Below, piece by piece: positions 48,456 to 62,000 of a stretch of DNA of 64,000 bases (positions are counted from its first letter, which is position 1; each line of letters starts with the position of its first letter). The notes under the pieces are model-generated. The model searched no databases, had not been told where the DNA came from, and saw nothing but the letters and a program-made list of their open reading frames with translations. This DNA comes from Dasyornis broadbenti. Taxonomy: Eukaryota; Chordata; Aves; Passeriformes; Dasyornithidae. The stretch lies in the NCBI GenBank assembly GCA_013397935.1, contig VZRN01001796.1:1490734-1554733 (forward strand), given 5' to 3'. The translations under genes were made by a program, and so were the position numbers.

Positions 48456-49109
48456 GTATAACATCCTAGCAGTATATTATTATCAGTGTACTCCTAATGC
48501 CAGTATAGCCTGGGAGGCTGCTGGGAAAGGAGAGCTGGCAAGGATGGATGAGCAGGAATTGGGGGTGGCTTGTTCAAGGGAGGGACAAGGAGAGAACTCC
48601 AGAGGAGGGCGTGTGCAGATTTAAGACTCTGGGAAGCACGTTTCCATCCTCCAGCGGCAGAGGAGTGGCTGGAGGGTGGATGCCAAGCAGACCCCGAGCT
48701 CCTGGGGCTGAGGCACCCAAGGGCCTTCCCAACCCTTCCTGCCCCTCTGGACACTGGGGATGGGAACACAACCCAACCCCGCAGGGAGGGAGCTGTGCCT
48801 CTCACCTAAACCCAGCTGCCTAAGGCTGCAGTGGAAGCACATCCACATTCCATCCATCCTTGCCTTTCTCTGGCCCTTCCTGATGGATTACCTGGCCCAA
48901 CTGAGAAACCACCAGGTGATTTCCAACATCCTTAGGGGAGGCTTGAGGCTGCCATGAGGACCTCAGTCCTGCCATCCCAGAGAAATGTAATTGCTGTGAT
49001 TACTTTACTGGCACTATTACCAGGTTTTCTTAATTTAAAATGTTGTCTAGAAAGGCTTGTTGCCAGATGAGTCCTCTGCTCTCATGCTCCACCCTGCCAG
49101 GGCAGAGCT
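48456..49109. other. Spacer between inverted CR1 copies
   Basis: GC-moderate sequence with no gene supported. Open frames on both strands (48548-48823, 48494-48805) reflect base composition and show no domain. If the region is transcribed, this would form the loop of a CR1-CR1 hairpin. Confidence 0.5.
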
Positions 49110-49568
49110 GTTACACCCAGGGACAGCAAGATGGTCAGAGGGCTGGAGCACCTCTCCCAAGGAAAGGCTGAGAGAATTGGGATTGTTCAGCCTGGAGAAG
49201 AGAAGCTTTGGGGCAACCTAATTGTGACCTTCCAGTAACTGAAGGGAGCTACAAGAAATATGGAAAGAGACAATTTATAAGGGCCTGGAGTGACACAAGG
49301 GCGAATTACTTCACACTGATAAAGAGTAGGTTTAGATTGGATATTAAGAAGAAATTCTTCCCTGTGAGGGTGGGGAGGCCGTGGCACAGGGAGCCCAGAG
49401 AAGCTGTGGCTGCCCCTGGAACCCTGGAAGTGTCCAAGGCCACGCTGGACGGGGCTTGGAGCAACCTGGGATGGTTGTCCAGGAAGGTGTCCCTGCCCAT
49501 GGCAGGGGTGGAACTGGATGGGCTTTAAGGTCCCTCCTAACGCAAATCAGTCTGGGATTCCATGATTT
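49110..49568 (+). mobile_element. CR1 LINE, 5'-truncated 3' end
   Basis: Sense CR1. GCAAGATGGTCAGAGGGCTG and GAGCACCTCTCCCAAGGAAA lead into AGGCTGAGAGAATTGGGATT, TTCAGCCTGGAGAAGAGAAG, GATATTAAGAAGAAATTCTT, CTGCCCATGGCAGGGGTGGA, and the terminal TGGGATTCCATGATT. About 460 bp of the 3' end remain, with ordinary decay and no reverse-transcriptase frame. Confidence 0.96.
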
Positions 49569-52500
49569 GCCCATTCCATATTGTGCACATTTCCAAGGGC
49601 AGCTGGAATCTGGCATCTCCCAGTTCCTTCTCATTAGAGATGCATCAATCCTATCTCGTTAGGATCCACCTCTTCCATGAGAGCATGGTGCTCTAGACTC
49701 AGGAACTACTAAGGTTTACCCAGAGGCAGGGATGTTCAGGACACAGGAAGGGAAGAAGAAAAGCACCACGTAACACTTGCACAGTGGGGAGGAAGTGCTC
49801 CTGTGCCTCTCATCCTGGGTTAGTGCCTCAGCTCATCCATAAAAAGGTATTTGGGGAGAAGACAGAGGTGGTGGCACAGGAAGCAGCTCTCAAGGAGAGG
49901 ATGGGACCAACCCATAGCATTCCCCCGCTTTGATAAGGCAGCAGGACTCCCCTGCCTTGCCTCGCTCCCAGCCTGTGGCAGAGGCAGCAGTTGTGGGACA
50001 CCTGGGACCTCCTGTGCCAAACCAGGGACATCCCACACCCAGAGCACCCCTGGGACACCATGGGCAGCAGTGGCAGGGGATGCATTATGAGCTACACTAA
50101 CAAGTCAGCAGAAAGCTGTAGTTTATTTTAGTGTTGCTAAAATCTGATGTAAATTAGAAGTGAACACTGAGTGAAGAGTAGCCTGGATTGTCTTCAGTGG
50201 CTTCAGTGACTCTCAATGTCACTGCAAAGCTCCCCAGGTGAGCTGGAGCAGTGTTGCTGCACAGTCTGGAGCAGAGCAGAGTCACCTGCCACAGCCCAAG
50301 CAGTCAGCAGAACTCCCTGCACTGACCAGGCATTGCAGGGGTTAAATGATCACTGCATGATAAAGTGTTTCTGGTTTGTAGCAGGGGTGCTGGAATAATC
50401 AGAGATCTGGAATCATTATTACTGAAGATTTCTTCCAAGTCCATCTTCTGCTTTGTCACCACCAAATTTGGAATTTTCTGACCTTTGGGGGCTCAGAGGC
50501 TGTGGCCATTGTCAGGGCAGGGAGGCCAAAGCTGAGCACAGTGACACAGCCAGCTCCAGCACCACCCAGGTGGCCAGACCAACCCAGGTGGCCAGACCAG
50601 AGCCAAAGGGGGCACCTGGGTTCAACCGCGACTGTGGAACATCGCACAAACTCACAGGGATGAGACAGGGCTGGCAGGTCAGTCCACACAGCAGGGCCAG
50701 GACCTGGGCTGCTGAGAGCAGAGGCATTGCTGGGCAACTCCAGAGTTAGGGCCAGAGCTAAGGTCAGGCTGGGAGGTGAATCCAGAGGTCAGGATCAGTG
50801 GGCTCCACGGGCAGGTCCATCAGTCCTGCAGCAGAGCCCAGGCCAGGATGGAAGGACCAGGGCTGTTCTTCAGTGCAGGGACACGGCGGAGGAACAGGAG
50901 AAGCTGGACAAGGCCAGCAAGGCCTGGTGGTGACCTCAGGGCCCAAGACCAGTGTGAGCAGTGCAGGGGACTCCTGGCAATGTCCTCAAAGAAAATGTGT
51001 AGGGAAGAATAAAGAATCCACAGGCTGGGACCTCAAGGGGCCTGGAAAGGTAAAGGTGAATGGCAAAGCCTCTTGTAGCGCATTTTGGAGAGGCACAGCC
51101 AGGAAAGGCAGAGTTTCTGCTGCTGAATGTGTCAGCAGTCACTCTGGCTGTGACCTGCCCTGTTTCTGAGAACACTGGGCTCCCTCACACAGAACCAGGG
51201 TTTGCCTCATCACCCCCTGGTGACTCATGATCAGATTGAGCCCTGAGAGGAGGAGAGAGGAACCCTGAAATACAAGTGATCCTGAGTGCCCTTTGTCACT
51301 GCTATTCCCACTGCTTATTAAACTGCAGTGGAGGGTGGGAAAGCACTTCAGGAGAACACTGGCAGAGCATGAAACATCTCTTCCATACTGAGGGCCAAAT
51401 AGGTCTTTGATGACCTATTATATAACAAATTCTGACTGTCACTCAGTGGCAAGATGGAAAAAACTCCTGTGGCTATTGAGTTTTATTCTGGAGTTGTACA
51501 TCTGGCTTCATAGTTGGGCTCCTCCTCTCTGATCCAGACTTTTCCTCCATGTCCAGGAACAGAGAAGTGCCCAGTGCCAGGCAGGGACAGGTGACAGTGC
51601 AGAGGCTGTCCCTGCTCAACCCCAGTGGTACACGGTAGGCATCGACTGGACACATGAAAAGCGGACAAAACTATTGCAAAGTTTATCTTCTTCACATCTA
51701 TTCATTCAACCCACTGACACAGACATTCTGGACATCCTGCTCACATGGTTTGCATTAGAGCATTATGAAATCCCAAATTCTAGTGCCAGATGGTTTTGGA
51801 TTACTTTGCTTGTGTAAAGGGTTTAATTTGGGTGCACGGAAAATGTAAAATACTCTGGTAATAGCTTTAGCAGGACTACACAGCCTGCATTTGCTTTATT
51901 CATCAGCCCTGCTGGCTGCCTTCTGCACGTTATATTCCCAGCCATGATAAAACTTCAAAACATGAATTCAAATTTACTGACTTCCCAGAACAGACTCTGC
52001 TCTGTAAAATGTTTAAAGGGATTGACGTGAAAGGAAATATTCCTAAAGACCTCTCTGCTGAGAAACCACACGGTGAATAAAAATAGCTCTCTTTTTCCAA
52101 ATACATGGCTCCTAGGAATGCCTGAGCCTGGTCCTGAGTGCAGAGAGGGAAAAGGGGGAATGGGGAAAGGTCAGACATACAGCTGTTGCTCCTGCCAGGA
52201 GCTTTCTGCTTGCTTCACTTGATGAGCTGAATGAGCCTTTTAGCTCCTATTAACAGGGATCACATTTTTCAGATGATCTTTTCTTGGTGGAACAGATGAG
52301 CACCACGAGTATAAATATGGAGTTAACTTGAAATCAGATCTGTTGGAATTCACACATCCCGTTCTCCATGGTATGAACAGGGTGAAAAGGGCCCTTGCAC
52401 TTTCTGGATTTCATCCTGCATGGACCACTGTCACATCATGTACCACGGGGTTCTGCCTGGTCAGTATTCAAATATAGAATTACTCCCCTGATCCCGTCAC

Positions 52501-55500
52501 ACTCCCAAATGCAAGTGCAAAATGTTGGCCTGGTTAGACCAGTGGCTTTCTAGGATATAATAATGAAAATAAGCTGGATTGTATTTTAAGACAACTCTTT
52601 AAAATTACTCCACTAACTGGATGTGATTTTAGTTTGTTTAAATTTACTCTAGATGGGGAAGCCAGTGACTGGCTAAAGAAAGTCTTTATCTTAGTATCCT
52701 CTTTTATAGTATTTCAGAAATAAATTGCTTATTTTCAGAGACAACACAAAAGTAAGGCCATGACAGTGGTCTTCTTCTCAGAAACATAATGGGAGGAAAG
52801 CTGGTCTGTACAGAGGTATTCCCCTTGCTCTGCTTAACACCTTTTATCAATTTTCATTCAGCCTTTGTCCACAAGTATTTTTCCCCTGAGTTTCTGTGTA
52901 AAACCCAGAAAGAGAAATGTCAAATAGAAAAACAAACCAGGAGTTTCAGATTTGATTTTGACAAGATTAGTATTGCCAAGGAGTCTGTGTTTCCACTTGT
53001 ACTGCAATAGAGAGACAGAACATCACTGACTTGCAGTTCATTTGATCAGTCTCCAAGTACTTCACAATAATTACTTGGGAGTCATTTTTCTATCAAGTTA
53101 TTCTCTAAAAAGGGAAACAAAGCAAAACCTGGGAGTTTTGCAGGCTGTGAGATCCCCACAGCAGAGTGGACAACGGCAGGTGTACAGAGGACTTGTGACT
53201 GTGAACACTGATCTCTGTTGCCCATTCCAGGGGAGTCTCCTCAGCTCTAACACCTCACCAGGGCAGCTGGAAGTCACTGCTGATGTCAGCTCAGTGTGCA
53301 CGGAGACGGAGCTTTCAGAGAGCTGCAGGTGGGGAGGAGTAGGTGGAACATCCAGTGCATGGGGCTGTGGGCAGGCGCTGCAGGAGCGCTGAGGGCAGGA
53401 TCGCACCCAGCACTCCTGGGGACTGTAGAGATGAGTGTGCCCAGGGCTTGGCACTGCTCCCCTCCAGCTCCTGGGCTGGGGTGAATTTCAAAGGCCTGCT
53501 TGGAATTAAACATCAGGACACTTGGATCTAATTGTAGGATGGGGAAGCACGTGAAGCAGATACAAAGCTGAACATTCCCTGTAGCTGCAGGACACAACAT
53601 CTAAAGGGTGTTTAGGACGTGTATTGGCAGAAATACACTGGAGCAGCCCCTGTTCCAAAGGAATGACCAGCACAGAGACACTGGCATGACAATTTTGTTA
53701 CATTCCCTAAAACCTTGTTCTGTACCAATGTCCGCCTTTTTAAAACTGGAAAGGCAGAGGTTTCCCTGTTCCCCTCACTGCCATCTCTCCCTCTGTCTCC
53801 CCTATCTCTAGAGGCAGTCCAAAGACTGACAGGGTACTATGGATTATTTACCAGAGTTTTCCTCTGGAAGGCTCTGGGGTGCGTTCCTTGGGACTGTCCC
53901 AAATTTTAATGATTTTCATACATTTTTTAAGATTAATGTGGCCCCCCACCTGGTGAGACACACTCAGTTAACACTGAGACAACCAAATAAAACTGATTCA
54001 AGGATTTTCAAGGATGACTCTTGGCTTAGAAGTTGTTCTTGTGACCTCTTTTCTGGTAACTCCAGCACTGCTGTGCTTCAGGGTTAGGACCTGCCTACAA
54101 TTATGGTCATTCCTCACTCCTGAAGGTCTCACACACAGAGCCTTTTGAAATGAAGCACATACACATTGTCACCATCTGGGAAAAGTCCTGTGACCTGTGT
54201 GGCATCACACCAGAGATCTGTCACACAGACATGGATAGAATTCAGTCACCCAGGACAAAGTTCAGTTCTCTGAGCCATGAAATTGTCCTTTCCCTTCCCA
54301 GTAGTCTCCTGTCTCATTGTGCATCTCCCAGTTTTTCCAACAAGGTAAATGTTCCATTAGCAAGCAAGCCCGACTGACTCCAAGGAGGTGGTGAAAAAGC
54401 AGCACTGAACTATTTCACTGAAGGCTATTGTAATTCTGCCCACAAGATTCCTAAATTAAGGTTGTATAAACAAACTTAACTCTAGCATGCTCTAGTTTTG
54501 GTATGTGTTCTAAGGTATTCTAATAACTGTGTTTTCTGCATTAATTTTGTCTAGAAATTCACATGCATCACCAACACTCTGCAGTTGTAGCAGTGCTCAG
54601 ACATGAGGAAGAATTAACGATTCTATTCACCAGCACTAATGGACTGGCCCAACGCCACCTTCCTGCCTTTGTAGCAGGAGGTTCCTTTTCATTAAATGAA
54701 AATTTAACAGAGTGTGTTCAAACCTTCCCTTTATACATGAAAAAGGTGAAGAGATCCCCACAGCAGGCAGGTGAGAACGATGAGCTGTTTGATTAAGTTT
54801 TTCCTGAAGGCTGAAAACCTGTTCAGAGCCGCCGGCACCATTCCCTTTGGGGAGCACAGACCATCAGCTCCAGCGTGCTGTTGCTGTGGGATCTCAGCCA
54901 TCAGGACCAGTGACCCCAGCAGAGCTGCATGGCTGAGTTACAGTCACCTCACAGCACAGCCCCTGCACTTCAGGGCTCTGTTTCCAGCCAAACACCCCAA
55001 GCTTTTCAGTAGTCAGGCAGGAGTTCCATGCCCACAAACCTGCTCATCAAGTTGGCTAATGAATGTGTTTGTTTCTGAATGCTCCAGCGTCAACGTTAGT
55101 CACTGCATGAACGCCGGGAACAATAGAGGGATCAGCCAACACCCAAGGTCATTCCCAACTCCAAATATGAAAATACATTCTTGAGGTGCTTTCCATTTGT
55201 TACTGCCTCCATCACTTTTCCCAGTTTGAAGCTGAGAGCTGCTTCCAGGAAAATAACCATGGCCAGAGCAGATAATGTGTTTTATCCTGGACTACACTGA
55301 AGACAAAAACAGGTGATAATTTCTGAAAAATAACACCTTCCTTCTGCAAAGAAAAAAAAATCAAATGATTCTTTTCATTCTTCAGTTTTCAAGGACAGCT
55401 GATTTTTCTCGTAATTTCACACACAACCTCCTCCTCCCTATCTTTCGCCAGATACCAGTGTTGTGCCATTTTCAGGCTCCCATGGATAAAACATCCTTCC

Positions 55501-55981
55501 AGATGACTACTTTCATTAGTGTGACTAAACTTGGAGACAGGTATTTATGATATAATGATGACTAGACTTCCAGCTGCCTGATTCTTAAAGGAAGATTTTT
55601 TTAAAAGAAGACTTTAATATGAGGTGTGCCTGTTAAAGCTGGTGATAATATTAATAATTTGCGTCTAAGACGAGTTATTGCACATTTAATTACTATAATA
55701 TGATTTATCAAATAAGATGCCAGTGAGGAAAATCAAGCCATACTTTGAGCAATGACAGGCTTTTTACTGCATTTTATTGAAAAACAAATGCCATCCTTCT
55801 CTTAGATGACTCTATCTGCTTTTACAGTGTTTACATAAATTCCAAACCAGTCCTATATAATATATGTTGTACCATCAACCTGGAATTAGGGATGTTTTGA
55901 AAGCCCAGTGGCTGCAGTCCTGAAGTCCATACACACAATTTGATAGACTGTGAAAATACACCTGTTTGTTTTCTTCTGTGG
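49569..55981. other. Non-coding stretch, GC-moderate then AT-rich
   Basis: No supported gene. 49.8-51.2 kb is rich in CAGG/CCAG words and has an 18-bp duplication at 50564-50599. 51.7-53 kb is AT-rich. Frames of 116-137 codons (53042-53392, 53098-53454, 54771-55184) overlap one another on opposite strands or in different frames and carry no motif. Confidence 0.5.
50564..50599. repeat. Perfect 18-bp tandem duplication
   Basis: ACCCAGGTGGCCAGACCA occurs twice in direct succession (50564-50581 and 50582-50599) without mismatch, which suggests a recent slippage event. Confidence 0.95.
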
Positions 55982-56099
55982 ATGTGGCACCTGGGGACAT
56001 GGGGCAGTGGTGACCTTGGAAGTGCTGGCTTAATGGCTGGACTCAGTGATCTTGAAGGTCTTTTCCAACATAAATGATTCTATGGTTCTTTGATTCCAT
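55982..56099 (+). mobile_element. CR1 LINE, short old 3' tail
   Basis: GTGGCACCTGGGGACATGGG then GGCTTAATGGCTGGACTCAG and TGATCTTGAAGGTCTTTTCC lead to the terminal ATGATTCTATGGTTCTTTGA. About 118 bp of the element's 3' end remain. The wording belongs to a different, probably older, CR1 subgroup than the copies at 48-49 kb: it has CTTGAAGGTCTTTTCCAAC where those have TTAAGGTCCCT. Confidence 0.92.
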
Positions 56100-59000
56100 A
56101 CCCATGGTGGTGTAAAATTGGTCAAATAATCAAGAAGCAGTGGGGCAAAAATGCCTTTAAAGTGTGAAGGTAGAGGGGTAAGGAATTCCAACAGCACTTC
56201 CACATATGCCAAAGGACTTGGATTTACTCTGGCTCCTCCATCAGTTCTTAAGATCTTCAAAAATCACTTACTATTTTGTATTAAAAAGTCATCAAGTATT
56301 TAAGTCACGCTTCAGGCAGACCTGTTCCTGCTCTCCTCCAAGCACACATCGCTTTTAATTGGGCACATTTTTTCCCCCTGGCTGTGCTTGAGCAGCCTGG
56401 GCAGTGACTCCTCACTTCTGTCCCTTATAATGCAACTTGGTCAAGCTACAGAACACACAGGAAGGATCATCTTTCCTTTCAATTGTTGGTTTCTACCAGT
56501 TTGGGCTGTAACAGTGCTCAAGCCTGCCATTTTAATAGTAGTATTTTTCCTTTATGAGCCTCTTCTCTGAAGCAAAGGACCAGTGATACCTTGTCCTGTT
56601 GTGGCATTGCAAAAGCCAGGTAGGGGTTTAGTTACAGATCACAACCCACGTGCAACACATGGGACAAGAGTCTTTTGCACTCTCTGTAATTCTGAAGTCA
56701 GACAAAACATGTAAGTGGGGTTTCCAGCCATTCCAGAGTGTCCACTTGGAAATTAAAAACACCAGGGGAAACAAAATCTGCTGCATACAACATTACAAAA
56801 CAGAAATAGCCACTCCTCACACTGAGTAGTAGAACTGGGGGTATTTAGCACGAGAAGGAAGGACCTCTAAGATGACAGTGCACTGGCAAATGTATCCTGA
56901 AAGGCCAAATGTTGCATGGAAGCCCCTCCTGCACTCACACCAGAGAAGCGTTCATATGAAAGTGTTAACTGTATGTTCCAGCGAGAGCTATTCCTAGATT
57001 CCCCAAGAATGCACCACCAGATCTTATAAATAATCAATTCAAAAAGCTGGAAAACAGATGAAAATTATTTCTTTATACAGAGAAGATCACACCTCTTATG
57101 AATTATGAACTATGAATTTATATAGCAGGCCATATGTGCTCATGAATAAATCCTTTTCTGAAACTCAAGACTTTGGTAGCTGTTCACGAAGTTAAATTTT
57201 ACACATGTTAATGAGGAGAAGCCTAGGAAATTAAGGTAGTTCCTTCCGATGTAAAAGTCTTGCTTAAACCAGTGAAACCACAGGACCTCAGTATGGTTTT
57301 GCAATGTCCATTCGTATTTCTGGGACTGAAATCCTTAATACAGCTCAAGAACATCCCCAGAGGAGAAGAGCAGCACCCAGCTGTGTGCATTGGGGAGAAA
57401 AAGCTGCTTTGTGTATTTAGGATGTTGTCACTTACTTGCACTGAGGCTGAGGATTCTTTCTACTTGGCTGAAACAAACAATTAGATCCGTAAATTAAGCA
57501 TTGAAAAATTATATGATGATACAGTTATGAGGAGAAAATTGTTTCATTACTATTTAATATATACGGAGTTGGCATGAAAAGAGTGGAAGTCAGGGCAATT
57601 TATAGAAGTTTTTACCTGTGAATTTTCACCTTTGCAATTCCAAACACAGTGTGTTTGCACTGCTGGGGAACCCCACAGTATCTGGGCTTTTTTTTACCTT
57701 TAAAACTGCCTCAGCTGCATTATGGCTCCAACTTTGAGCCTGTAACATAACTAAAGCAACTCTATTAACACAGTACCTCACACACACACACCTTTGTCAC
57801 AACTTTGAATTGTGATATGCCTGCTCTGATGCTTCTTCTACCTCCAAGCCAGCGCCTTTTTATGACCTTTTACTCATCCTCGGCTTGTAGTTTCTCATGC
57901 AATTAGAGTAAGCCACGCTTATTTTTAGCATATACAAATATTCTAGGAACTACAGAACTGTTTGTCATCTCTGTTGGTAGAGCCCAATTGTTTTCATCTG
58001 TTACTTGGTAGAAATTACCATGGAATTCAGTTATCTTTTTGTTGTTGGTAATGCTTACATTTCTTAGATAATTTCTCCTTTCCTGTGAGTTACTCCCACC
58101 GCTCCTTCCTAACGTGGCTTTGCACAGCTTTAGGGGAACATCTCTTTTAAAAGAGTATTTCTCATAATTATTTTTATACTTCTATGTATTATTTAATGCA
58201 GCTGAAAGGATGCTGTCAGGTTTATATCCACATTTTAATCCAAGGTGGGATAACCTCACTTAGCTCACTGTCCTATATCCTCTGCACTATTTTGGGTAAA
58301 ATACCTCACTGGAAAAAACAATAAAGCAGATAAATCACTGCAATATTCACACATTTTTTTTTCCCATTAGATATCTATCTTTCTGCACAGAACTTATGTC
58401 TGAAAGGAATGTGGCTATAATATTTTCCATTAAATTATCGTGCTGCTAAATCTTTCTTGGCAAAGGTTGTGGCAAGGTGCAACAACTCAACTGCTTGCTT
58501 GACAGCTTATTCCAGGAATAATGTAGAGGGGAAAAAAAGTTCTACTCGTTACTTCAGTAATGAGATGTTAGGGGGGCAAGGTTTTAATTCCTTTTGCTTT
58601 GGCAGGCTGCAAACAGGACACCAGATGGGATATATTTAATAAATAAACACTGCAAAGGCTCTGATCCACCTATAGCCAAGTCCTGACTCAGCCTCCTCTT
58701 ACTGAAATCACTTGGAGCCTAGTCAAGTCCAGATAAAGAGCTCATTTCAGTGTTGGATCCCAGCTGAGGATTGCTGCATCCAAACTAGGTTAGGAACCTG
58801 CTGCTGGGAGCGATGGCAGTGGGACAGGACAAGGCAGCTTTGCTTTGGTACTCTCTTCAGTCAAGTCAGCCTAGAACATTCCATTTTCTCTGCTTCCAGC
58901 TGCCTCTGGAAAACCTGATAAAGCTGTTCCAGCACCTGAGTGTCTCTGCTCTGCTGCTGCCCTCTTCACATACTATTTTTTTCCTAAGAATCTTCTTCCT

Positions 59001-62000
59001 TCCCAGAGTTAACTGGAATAGACATGAGGGGATGTCGCCTCAACAAGCAAGGTTGTTCAGGTACAGTTGCTCGATGTCAAACATACACCGACACAAGACG
59101 CTCTGGTTATGAATCTCAAGTGAAGACTCCAAAATCCATTTGACACAGCCCAGTAGGACTATCCAGCAAAGAGAAGGTTTAACTGTGGGATCTGATCCTC
59201 CTCTGGAGTCCCAGCTCAGGAGATGCCCTGTCAGACTAAACAGAATGGCACAAGCATTCAACTGGTATGAACATCATGGAACATCTGGGCTCATTGAGTC
59301 CAATCATGTCCAATTAATAATTAATAGTTCTAGTTGCATTTGCAATAAACACTGCATAGAGGTTTTTGGTCACTGATTCCTCATCAGTAAAACTCAAATT
59401 TTGGAATCACTTGTATAAGTGGCTGGCAGAAGTGCGAAAAACATTTGAAGCGAGGGAGGCGCCCAGGCTGCAGACTGACTGCGGCAGATGCCTGAGGGCA
59501 GACAGCTGATAACAGACCCAGTGAGCCGAAGCACTCTGGGGACAATCCAGGCACCTCCTGACCTGGGCTCCACATTGTCCTGGATAACCCCAGGGCACTG
59601 CTCAAAAATAGAAGCAGCAGAATGACACAATCTGCCTCTTTAGTCGAATATCTCATTTTAGAGGGCCACCAGAACTCCATCAATAGTGTACACATAAACA
59701 TCTATATTATCACAGCACGGTGCCTCTGGCACTCCAGCTCATGGAGGTTATCCTCAGTCTTTGGGGTGTGTGTGGTCTCAGAGCCATCCTGCAGCAGCAG
59801 GTCTTTGCAGTGTCACACAGAACATCAAATACTGCTGTGATTTTAAATAATGTAGTCAGCTTAAGAGGCATAACATTGGGCTCAGTGCTGAACTGCCGGT
59901 GTGACTAAAGGAAATGGCACCTGGAAGGTGGACACAGTGTAAAACATTAAAGTATCCTGAGCAGCTGGCGCCCAGCAGGTTATTCCATAGGTTGTTTTAA
60001 AAAATAAGAGAACAGCAGAAGGAGGTTTGTGCGTTCTTTCCATGACAAAGAATACGCTTTAGAGAATACTTTATTGAGACATTTTCTCAGCATGCCTCAG
60101 CCTGTGTTACATTGGGTATGCTGGGTATGGCCTCATGGTGACTTCACCTGCAGTTTTACCTTCCCATTCTCATGAGACACCAATCAGCTGCTCCAGGCAC
60201 TGAGTCCTGAAGGCCCCACCTTGTACCATGTAAATTCTGTCTCTTTATTCCACAGGACTTCCTGAATAAATTATTTCAATCTCTTTAGAGAAATACAAGG
60301 ATGATTGTATAGCTGCAGTTCTTAGTTACCAAAGGAAATTCTTTTTGCCTGATTCTAAATGTAGATATCTGTGCCACAATCATGAGCTAACTCATCACTC
60401 TTGTATTATTATATACACTAGATAAGTAATTATTGGAAATCTCATCAGCTAATTATTATAAATCAAAATGGACTAAGCATCTGGAATCAGTATGATTGCT
60501 TCTTTTCAACCACACGCATTTGACCCTAGAAGACTGTATATAGCTAATTTAGCATAGACACATTCTCAAAATAAAAAATACATATACATATAAGCCTATG
60601 AAATAATTCATCCATGAACCTTGAATACAAATACGACTATTTTATAAAAGAAGCAAGCAGATCTTTCCTGCTATCTGTTGCATTATTCAGAAAATAGAGG
60701 GAATATGTGCCTTCTACATTTCAAAGGTCTCTTGAGATCACCACTGGTGCTCCCCAAACTGTCATTTAAACAGCCCTGGCTTACCACAGCCAGCCTCTCC
60801 TTTCTCAGCACAGCAGCTGATTTCACTGGGGGTTTATCTGGCCTCTGTTCAACGGCAGGTTGAGTGTGACTTTTCTAAAGAAATAAATCCACAGAGCTGC
60901 CTGCAGATTCTCAGGCCCCTGCAATTCCATTTGCCGCAGAGGCTGGGGCACGGCATCCAGAGGCAGGACTTGGAAAGGTGGGGGTGTTCCTGCCCTACCA
61001 TGGTCTCCTGTCAGGGCAAGGGATGGCTGGGCATGGGGAAGGAATGGGGCACAGCCACCACTTGTTCTGATTGTGCTGATGATGAGGTGTTTTCAACTCA
61101 GCCATACTCCAAAAGCAGTTTCCCTTCTGAATAAATGCATAGCATTTATTTAGAGCATAACAATCCATAGCATTTATTTTAGGTCTCCTCAATTTTGCAA
61201 AATCCCACCTACAAGATGCAGTAAGGTTTGCTTTAACAATAAAAATCTGTGGCTGAGAGGCAATGACAATCACTCAGCAACTGGAACAGTCCTCTGCCCA
61301 CAGCTCCAACCACTCAGAGGAAAACAACACAGCAACATGGGTTGCAAAATGTGATTTGTTGTTTTATTTGGTCTTAAAATTATTTGGCTCTTCGTCCAAC
61401 ACTTCTAAGAACTGTCTGTGTTAGGAAAGATATACTCATGAAACAACAGATTACCTTCAGCTGGGACTGCACTGGAGCTCCTCTGAGCACAGCTATTCAC
61501 AAATTCCTCTTGAGGCTTGGGATTTTTGGGGCAGAAACTGGAACTGACATAAAATTGTATTTTCCTCATGTGCAAGATATGTAAAGATTTTGTACTTCCA
61601 CCTTGTTTTCTGTCTCCTTTGTTTTCTCTAGGAAGTACTAACTGAGCCAGGAATGGATGTCACGCTCCTCACTTTTGTTCTCTAACTGCAAGACTATCCT
61701 TTGCCTAAATATCAAAGACAAACCTGCAAAACAAGAATTACAAGTTTTATGAAGATATAACAAGCCAAATTAATTCTTGAAGCAAGTACACAAACTAAAT
61801 GCTGTTAGAAGACTTTCTTACTATCTGCTGGGGGAGAAATTCTTCCATTATAATGAAAAATAGCTAAAGATATCCTGTATTAAAAAAATACTGGAGCTGA
61901 ATGTGAGGCAGTACACTTAGAGAAGATGATTAATTGATGTGTCACCAGCAGTAACACTTCCTGAGTAGAGCATTTTCACTCAGTTGCACCCTCTTTCCAC

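Noticed and set aside
59957..59975. TGGCGCCCAGCAGG resembling a retroviral tRNA-Lys primer-binding site
   Set aside because: Only the first ten or so bases match, and there is no LTR upstream or gag-like frame downstream.
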